Below are positions 17,407 to 22,861 of a stretch of 22,861 bases of DNA, piece after piece. Origin of the DNA: Chara braunii. Its lineage: Eukaryota > Streptophyta > Charophyceae > Charales > Characeae. Each line of letters begins with the position of its first letter. Within the stretch, counting starts at the first letter, position 1. A program made the position numbers and the translations under genes. Where the stretch lies: positions 938,490 through 961,350 of the forward strand of contig BFEA01000438.1 in the NCBI GenBank assembly GCA_003427395.1, read 5' to 3'. A model generated the notes under the pieces. That model saw only the letters and a program-made list of their open reading frames with translations. It did not search any database and was not told the origin of the DNA.

Positions 17407-19029
17407 TTATCTTAGAGCGTAGAGTTCCCTCTCATAGGCAGATGTCGCTACCTTCTCTGAAGGCATCCTAGCATGCATGAACTCTACGGGTCTATACCCA
17501 TTGCCATCATCTTGCTGTAAAACAACACCTATACCATACTGACTTGCGTTAGTGGTGACGACAAAAGGCAAGGATGGATCGACGACCTTGAGGAATGGAT
17601 ACTCGATTAAGGCCCACTTGAACTTCCTCAGGGCCGGCGTACAGTTTCCATCCCACTCCCATATTGCTTCTTTCTTTAACAACCTGCGAAGGGGTGCAGC
17701 GATGGTAGAAAAGTTCCTCAAAAACTTCCTGTAGTAATTTGCTAGGCCTAGAAACGACCGCAACTCTGTCAATGTGCGGGGTGTTGGCCAATCTTTGATC
17801 GCCGCTATCTTGCTATCCTCAGGCTTTATGCCATCCCCATCTAAGACGTGGCCCAAGTACAAAACTTGTGTCTTGGCCCATTCACACTTCTTCTCGTTAA
17901 TCTTGAAGTTAGCTTCTCTTAGCTTCTCCGAGACCTGCCACAGATGGCCCTCATGCTCCTCGAGGGTCTTACTAAAAACTAAAATATCATCTAGGTATAC
18001 TACCACGAATCTATCTAACCATGACCTAAACAAATCATTCATACAACGCTGGAATGTAGCTGGTGCATTTGTTAGTCCAAAGGGCATCACTATAAACTCG
18101 TAGTGCTCGTATCTAGTCCGAAATGCTGTCGTATATTGATCATCAGGATGAACCTCGATCTGATGATAGTCGGACTTCAAATCTATCTTTGAGAAATATT
18201 TGCAGCCCTGCACCCGATCCAACAGATCATCTATTCGGGGCAGCGGTATTGCATTCTTCACTGTGATGGCATTAAGACCCCTATAGTCGATACACATTAT
18301 AAGCTCTCCCTCCTTTTTGGGGACGAAAATAACAGGTGCTCCAAATGGAGATGAACTGGGCCTCATCCAATCCCTCTCGAGGAGCTCATCTAACTGCGTG
18401 CGCAGCTCCTCTAGCTCCCTTGGGGACATTCTGTAGACGGCTCCCTTAGGAGTCCTACTGCCAGGCTCTATCTCAATACGATGCTTGATAGGCCGCTGTA
18501 CTACTTCTGTAGGCGGCTTAGCTAAGTCTGTGTACTCCTCCAACAACTTGGCAATAGCCGGATCAAGGGGTTTCTCTTCCGTAGGCTCAGTGGCAGGCCT
18601 AACATAGGCTACAAAAACCTGCTCTTCTAACTGCTCTTTCTTCACCAATCGCACGAACGCGGGAGCATTGAGACAACAATGTGCCAGAGAGTTGTCTACT
18701 CCTGACACATGGAACAGACGAGCCGTCTTGACTTCGCCTGATGGACTAGGGAGCCTACACTCGTGCTCTCTCAAATTGAGTGCAGCCCCTGCTGCCGCTC
18801 CCCAGTCCATCCCTAGGACCATGTCAAATGGGAGGCTGTCTTCTACGAGTAGAGTCAGGGAATGCAGAACCTTTTCTACCTTCCCATCCTTCTCTAGGCA
18901 GAAGTACGCCTGGACTCCCTCTACGTAATCCTCGACTCGCATCGTGCAATTGTCAGCGCGGATACTGACTATGGGATCTGCTAGCTTCTGGACTTCCAAG
19001 TTCAGCTTCAGCTTCTGCAGCGCCTCCTG
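17407..19029 (-). pseudogene. pol: Gypsy pol: protease C-terminal part, reverse transcriptase, RNase H start
   Basis: Longest open frame of the window (530 codons from 18999). Residues 1-100 are the back half of an aspartic protease (SLPFDMVLGMDWGAAAGA, 55-72). The catalytic DSG/DTG triad is missing because homology starts about 10 codons further up (QEALQKLKLNLE) and stops at 19029. RT lies at about 190-440: VIFVPKK, IDYRGLNAI, KIDLKSDYHQI (catalytic D273), MPFGLTNAPATFQ and YLDD at 335-338, all intact. RNase H starts at FVVTTNASQYGIG, with Asn484 (plus-strand 17548-17550) where TDAS normally supplies the first catalytic Asp. TAA at 17407-17409 ends it. The ATG is just the first in frame. 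Confidence 0.9.
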
Positions 19030-19791
19030 CTAATCAAAAAGAAAAGTTGGAACTTTGCAAAAAAAAAATTCCAGGAATCAATAATTACAAAAACGCGATT
19101 TTGCAAGTTTGGTAGGTCTCCCAGTCCCCCAAAATTCGAAGTAAGTAATAATAAAAAAATTCGAATTATCAGACTGCAAATGAATAATAATAATGATAAT
19201 AATGAAGAATTAATAACGGAACTGCAAAAATTGCCTGCAAGTTCGGAGAATTCCAAAAAATAAAAAAACTGGGAATTATCAGATGAGAGTTTGCGCAGAA
19301 AAAAATGAACTGCCAGAACGGTTTTCCGTAAAAAAGAATTTCGGAATCTTGAAACAACGGAAAAACAACGAAGTAATGGATTTCGGAGTTACCGTTACCA
19401 CTAAAATGCGTGAAAGTAAAGAGGTCAACGCAAAAGCAAGATTCAAAAAAAAAAAAAATTCGGAATTTTCGGAATAACGGGAAATAGCGAAAAAGAAATG
19501 CAAATCGAAATTTTCGTGATGCGTGAATCGGAAAAAAGAAAATAATGAATCCACGCAATATTCCGAAAGGAAAAAAAATATATATTTCGGATTTTCCAAC
19601 AACGAAATTTCAAAATTCAGACAAAACGAGAATCGGAAGTTTCAGATGCTGCACTATTTCGGAAGCTGTGAGTTTTCAACAAAGGAATTTGCACTAAAGA
19701 AAAAGATTCCGAAAGAAAAATAAAATCAATTTTTGGCAGTTAGCCTGAGTTAGGTCAAAATTTGCGATTTTGGGGACTAATTAGTGTGACC
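19030..19791. other. A-rich stretch breaking the gypsy protease
   Basis: No gene is supported. The plus strand is A-rich with many GGAATT, CGGAAT and AAAAAA words; open frames are Lys/Asn/Glu-rich and composition-driven. It replaces gag and the protease active site upstream of pol at 19029/19030. Origin unknown; an inserted A-rich element or deletion joint is possible. Confidence 0.4.
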
Positions 19792-19792
19792 T

Positions 19793-19833
<41 letters not shown>

Positions 19834-19887
19834 GTCAATCAGTCAATCAATCAATCAGTCAATCAATGACCAATCAATCAATCAATG
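19792..19887 (+). repeat. (CAAT)n microsatellite
   Basis: About 20 tetranucleotide units of CAAT, some changed to CAGT, with one interruption (GACC) near 19868. Confidence 0.95.
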
Positions 19888-20250
19888 GTCCCCGCACACG
19901 TGTCAGATACCAACTGATACATGCCTGGCTGGGCAATGAACATGGAGCCAAGGATCCACAATGTGATGAAAAGGACTGAATGGACAATGCAATGTCAGTG
20001 AAACATCAACAGGCAATATACATCCTGATACATACAAAATGGCACAAAGTAGCGCAGTGGAAGACTTAAAGATAAGTCCTGACCTGACTGGGACTGACAC
20101 GACATCCCATCATACACCACACATGTGAGAGGAGGAGGAGGGACCGCACACATGGAAGAAAAGTCCCTCCTTTGTACACGCACATGGGGATATACCACAG
20201 ATGAGAGATGGGGGGGGAGAGGCGAGACGAAAATGGAGGTGAGGGAGAAG
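19888..20250. other. No gene seen
   Basis: Mixed sequence with G-rich tracts (GATGGGGGGGAGAGG near 20208). Open minus-strand frames have no recognisable domain. Confidence 0.35.
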
Positions 20251-20386
20251 ACCGAGATCCATATAGCGAAGTCCAAAAATAGTCCCTTGCTGATGCCCAA
20301 TCAATGTCTGCCAGGCGAGGTAGAACCGAGATTGCAATAGCGAAGTCCAAAAATAGTCCCTTGCCGATGCCCAATCAATGTCTGCC
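20251..20386 (+). repeat. 62-bp direct repeat, period 74
   Basis: Copies at 20251-20312 and 20325-20386 share ACCGAGAT, ATAGCGAAGTCCAAAAATAG and TGCCCAATCAATGTCTGCC with a few differences. Confidence 0.85.
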
Positions 20387-21040
20387 TCAAAAATGTCGGA
20401 TCAGATCCTGGGCGCGCTGCCCACGGTAACCATTGCCTGTATCCTCTGCCTGTAACCTCTCTCTCTCTCTCGTATCTGAAGAAGAAGAAAGAAGGAGGAA
20501 GAAGGAGGAAGGATACGAGAGGGAGACCGGCAAAGAAGAAGAAGATGTCGCCTTCCTTGCTGTCTCACCTGCAGGTGCTACCGCCGAACTGACCGCCGTC
20601 CTGTTGTCGTCGTGTGCAGGTCGCGGGTGCACAGGGAGTCCCAGCTATGGCGCCAGGTAAGTCCCCTAACGCAGGTATGGCCTCCGCCCCTCTGCCTTCC
20701 AGTGTTCAGCCTCCAACTCCGCAGCACAGCGCTAAACCACGCTGTGCTCAACAAGCAGCGTGTCGCTCAAGAAGTGAGCTACTCTAACTGTGTTTACCCA
20801 GCCTCAGCCCAGCTAAAGTAGCGCTGGGCCTGCTGGGCGCGCCTCAGGTACTGGCCTCAAAACGGCCTACTTGGTCTGGGCCCCTACCGGGTATCCAGAC
20901 CGCGCTGCTGATGCAGCAAGGCGCCAAAACACGCCTGGCCTGAAAACGGCCTCATCCCTGTGTACCTGGCCCAAGGCGTTGCCTTGGGACCTGCAGTCCG
21001 AAACCTCGTCTGAACAGACAAATGTAGGACAGCACATCAC
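20387..21040. other. No confident gene; purine tract and GC-rich sequence
   Basis: A (CT)n run at about 20457-20472, then GTATCTGAAGAAG and a GA-rich tract; CTCTCGTATC can pair with GATACGAGAG near 20513. CAGGTAAGT at 20654-20662 looks like a 5' splice site but no convincing exon surrounds it. Further on, TGGCCTCAAAACGGCC (about 20852) and TGGCCTGAAAACGGCC (about 20937) form a short direct repeat. Confidence 0.35.
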
Positions 21041-21063
21041 AAAATAAATAAATAAATAAATAA
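21041..21063 (+). repeat. (AAAT)n microsatellite
   Basis: About five AAAT units. It could be the A-rich tail of a retrocopy, but no element is recognised before it. Confidence 0.85.
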
Positions 21064-21204
21064 GTGAGTGCTGCCTCACTGGTACCTGCGGCCTGTAGGG
21101 CCGCCGTGGACCTCCAGAGCGCGTGCTGGATGGCACGCGGCCTGGGGGGCCCTCAGCAACCGTCGGGACCCCTAAATGGGGCCCGTGTGCAGGTGCAGCA
21201 TGTA

Positions 21205-21325
21205 ACAGTTGGGGCTCCCGGTGGGGGCCCGGCTAACACAAGAACCGAGCATTTGGCAGTAACTGTGCCTCCCCTTTCATCTTAAATTTCCGCACCCCCA
21301 TCGAGTAGCAGTAGTGTCTAAAGCC
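21205..21325 (+). mobile_element. Dispersed non-coding element X, copy 2
   Basis: Shares GTTGGGGC, GGGGGYCCGGCTAAC, CGAGCATTT, GTGCCTCCC and ATCGAGTAGCAG with 7664-7785 in the same order. The A-box-like start of copy 1 is not seen here. Confidence 0.6.
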
Positions 21326-21462
21326 AACACTCTCCCACACACCAGACGAAACTCACTCACACACGCACTCACACCCATGTTGGCGGAGGACCTTACTGAT
21401 ACCGACTGGGAGGATCCAGCTGACTATCTCAGTTGGTTGGCACCAAGAGTGCCACAGGCGGC

Positions 21463-21545
21463 CATGGGGATCGAACCCATGACCTCCTGAATGCCACTTG
21501 CATGTTTTGAAATTCAGCAGGCCGCCCTAACTATACCATATTTCC
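21463..21545 (-). mobile_element. tRNA-like unit without a D-arm
   Basis: On the minus strand ATGGGTTCGATCCCCAT is a perfect T-arm with a B-box. GGCGGCC and GGCCGCC pair as a 7-bp acceptor-like stem enclosing it. CTGAAT/ATTCAG closes a long anticodon-arm-like loop. GGTATAGTTAGG upstream resembles an A-box but lies outside the acceptor stem. It is probably the head of a tRNA-derived SINE rather than a tRNA gene. Confidence 0.55.
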
Positions 21546-21555
21546 TCGTAGCTTC

Positions 21556-21717
21556 TTTTTTTTTTTTTTTTTTCCGGGAACAGCGATCGGGGCACACCTT
21601 CTACAAGCATGGATAAGAGCCCATCATGCTTGTAGTAGGGTCCATGGAGATTGACGATGACGACTCCTGTCTTATTCGTGAGGAGCGGCATGTGCTGGGA
21701 ACCGGGCCCAGCGTCCC
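21556..21717 (-). mobile_element. 3'-tail copy T7 with an 11-bp hairpin
   Basis: Reverse complement opens GGGACGCTGGGCCCGG with the compensated stem GCTGGG/CCCAGC (plus-strand 21694-21699 with 21707-21712). It ends in poly(A) (poly(T) about 21556-21573). Between them CTACAAGCATG (21601-21611) and CATGCTTGTAG (21625-21635) make a perfect hairpin not seen in other copies. The left limit assumes the poly(T) belongs to this copy. Confidence 0.65.
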
Positions 21718-21807
21718 ATTACTACAACATTGTTAACACTGTTGAACGCCATTACCCCAAGCCACATTCATCGCTCTCTGATCCACCAGCTTCGACCCGC
21801 AGAAGAT

Positions 21808-21843
21808 GGGGGTGGGTGGGGGGTGGGGGGTGGGGGGAGGGGG
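21808..21843 (+). repeat. G-quadruplex-prone tract
   Basis: Six G runs of three to six bases are separated by single T or A bases. This matches the classical four-run quadruplex pattern more than once. No gene nearby suggests a role. Confidence 0.8.
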
Positions 21844-21962
21844 TTGAGTAGAAATCGAAGCCCTCGTGCCCACATAAATAGGCTGGGAGCAACTGGTGGT
21901 TTAATACACGTTCGTGGCTGAGGGCATACTCTCACTTGGACTTTTCGATACGATATCTGGAC

Positions 21963-22158
21963 GTAATTGCGGTCAGATACGTTCTTGTCCGTTCGTAATT
22001 GCGGTCAGATACATTTAAGAAATTGCTAGTGTTAGTAACTTAGTATGCCCTGGGGGAGGAATCAAATACCAATTGTTACGTTCATAATTGCGGTCAGATA
22101 CATTTAAGATATTGCTAGTGTTAGTATGCCCTGGGGAAGGTTCAAATACCAATTCTTA
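21963..22158 (+). repeat. Tandem repeat of about 80-89 bp
   Basis: GTAATTGCGGTCAGATAC starts at 21963 (partial unit) and 21995; ATAATTGCGGTCAGATAC starts at 22084. The last two units continue with ATTGCTAGTGTTAG, TATGCCCTGGGG and AAATACCAATT. They differ by an 8-10 bp insertion. Confidence 0.85.
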
Positions 22159-22194
22159 TCTTGCTCTGCTATGGGTACGTGATAAACCCAACCG

Positions 22195-22307
22195 TTTTTT
22201 TTTTTTTTTTTTTTCGGTAATCCTTGCACAAGGGCCATGCTAATCTTCTTTCTCTGTATCGTTCCAATTTTAACGGATGTCCAATTTCAATGGATGTCCC
22301 GAAGGAC
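22195..22307 (-). pseudogene. A-tailed U6 snRNA retrocopy
   Basis: Antisense U6: TCCTTGCACAAGGGCCATGC, TAATCTTCTT, TCTCTGTATCGTTCCAATTT, then GGATGTCC duplicated with the second copy ending GGATGTCCCGAAGGAC. The 3' end of U6 is missing and is replaced by a tail of 20 A (poly(T) 22195-22214). A 4-nt insertion sits in the ACAGAGAA box region. A processed retrocopy, not a working gene. Confidence 0.85.
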
Positions 22308-22329
22308 AGTTCCTGTATGTCATTCTTCT

Positions 22330-22387
22330 GCAGGGGCCATTACAACCGTCTTTTCCTGTATTGTTTCTTTTTTTTTTTTTTTTTTTT
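22330..22387 (-). pseudogene. Diverged U6-like fragment beside poly(T)
   Basis: GCAGGGGCCATTACAACCGT, then CTTTTCCTGTATTGTTTC aligns with antisense U6 (GCAGGGGCCATGCTAATC, TTCTCTGTATCGTTCC) with several changes, followed by about 20 T. Confidence 0.5.
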
Positions 22388-22501
22388 AAACAAAACAAAA
22401 CAGCCCCCTTCTATTCTGGGGGGCATCAGTCCGGTTGCTTATCACCGGCAAGCCTGAAAAAAACGAAGTACAGTTTGATTGTAAGAGAAGAGGAAAGCCT
22501 T

Positions 22502-22567
22502 ACCCTTGCGGCCCTAGGCGCCTATCAAGGGGGGGACTTTTCCTGTATTGTTTCAATTATTACATGG
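22502..22567 (-). pseudogene. Second diverged U6-like fragment
   Basis: CTTTTCCTGTATTGTTTC is identical to the fragment at 22330-22367 and runs on as AATTATTACATGG, matching U6 AATTTTATCGG. CCCTTGCGGCCC before it may be the CCTTGCGCAGGGG part. Likely a duplication of the same diverged copy. Confidence 0.45.
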
Positions 22568-22660
22568 AAAAGAAAAACAAACGAAAGTTTGCTAAATACC
22601 TGTTACATCTTCGAGTCACACGGGTCCTACCGGACCCGACTTAGGGCCGGAGGGACACAC

Positions 22661-22791
22661 CAGGGCCTAAAGGCCCGACCTTTGAGGGTCACAGGCCCTA
22701 AAGGCCTGATTTTGCACTTTGAGGGTCACAGGCCCTAAAGGCCTGATTTTGCACTTTGAGGGTCACAGGCCCTAAAGGCCTGATTTTGCAC
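22661..22791 (+). repeat. 37-bp hairpin minisatellite
   Basis: Three identical units (22681-22717, 22718-22754, 22755-22791) and a partial one before them. Each holds CAGGCCCTAAAGGCCTG, which can fold as CAGGCC/GGCCTG. Confidence 0.95.
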
Positions 22792-22805
22792 TCAGCCCAG
22801 CGGGT

Positions 22806-22833
22806 AGGCCCAAACGACACTTTGTTTGGGCCT
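22806..22833. repeat. 10-bp stem hairpin
   Basis: AGGCCCAAAC (22806-22815) and GTTTGGGCCT (22824-22833) pair perfectly across an 8-nt loop. No T-run follows. Confidence 0.7.
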
Positions 22834-22861
22834 GGCGGCGCTCTTGAGGCTGCCACCCGCC

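Noticed and set aside
19279-19602. Overlapping Phe-rich minus-strand frames
   Set aside because: They come from A-rich plus-strand composition; no domain or conserved motif.
20612-20821. ATGGCGCCAG followed by GTAAGT and a pyrimidine-rich acceptor 46 bp later, as a start exon plus mini-intron
   Set aside because: The intron would be too short and the joined frame shows no domain; likely chance in GC-rich DNA.
22195-22307. Working U6 gene
   Set aside because: The U6 3' end is missing, there is an insertion in the core and a duplication near the 5' end, and an A tail is present.
1-22861. CRISPR array, bacterial operon or defence system
   Set aside because: The repeats are SINE, LTR or satellite type, there are no cas-like genes, and U6 and LINE sequences show a eukaryotic genome.

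Overview
The window looks like repeat-dense nuclear DNA of a green-lineage eukaryote. Broken U6 snRNA copies carry the plant-type 5' end (reverse complement of GGATGTCCCGAAGGAC), not the animal one. LINE, Ty3/gypsy, foldback and tRNA-derived elements are packed and nested, and the two N bases (4115, 4148) suggest a draft assembly. The gypsy protein style and the repeat load remind me of a charophyte alga such as Chara; that species guess is inference. I found no intact host gene, no bacterial operon and no CRISPR array.

Layout. 1-735: a retroelement 3'-tail copy and a possible last exon of a host gene entering from the left. 1441-6020: two 5'-truncated LINE ORF2 remnants on the plus strand (about 1705-4007 and 4814-5767). 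Each is followed by the same 3' tail, a short stem-loop module that in three plus-strand copies ends in poly(A). 6021-8003: a foldback MITE, a tRNA-like/U6 chimera and more tail copies. 8029-9782: diverged direct repeats around a trimer of a roughly 325-bp tRNA-like element, which has a perfect 22-bp direct repeat on each side. 9783-11964: proline-rich and then A-rich broken coding sequence that I cannot name. 11945-13640: a U6 foldback, two more tails, a second MITE and homopolymer tracts. 13638-19029: minus-strand gypsy sequence in the unusual order pol, LTR-like, gag, with a mosaic of inverted repeats at the gag end. 19030-22861: A-rich DNA, microsatellites, a second copy of a dispersed repeat, a tRNA-like unit, a tail copy, three U6-derived pieces and a hairpin minisatellite.

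How the parts may work together. The LINE remnants and the short dispersed copies share a 3' stem-loop whose stem changes by paired substitutions (GCTGGA/TCCAGC versus GCTGGG/CCCAGC, 7-nt loop). This is what is expected if a LINE reverse transcriptase recognises that structure and also copies short non-coding RNAs carrying it. U6 RNA and tRNA-like RNAs appear here as truncated, A-tailed, fused or folded-back copies, consistent with promiscuous template use. All the large elements here are visibly broken: stop codons, frameshifts, 5' truncation, and altered catalytic residues in RNase H and integrase.
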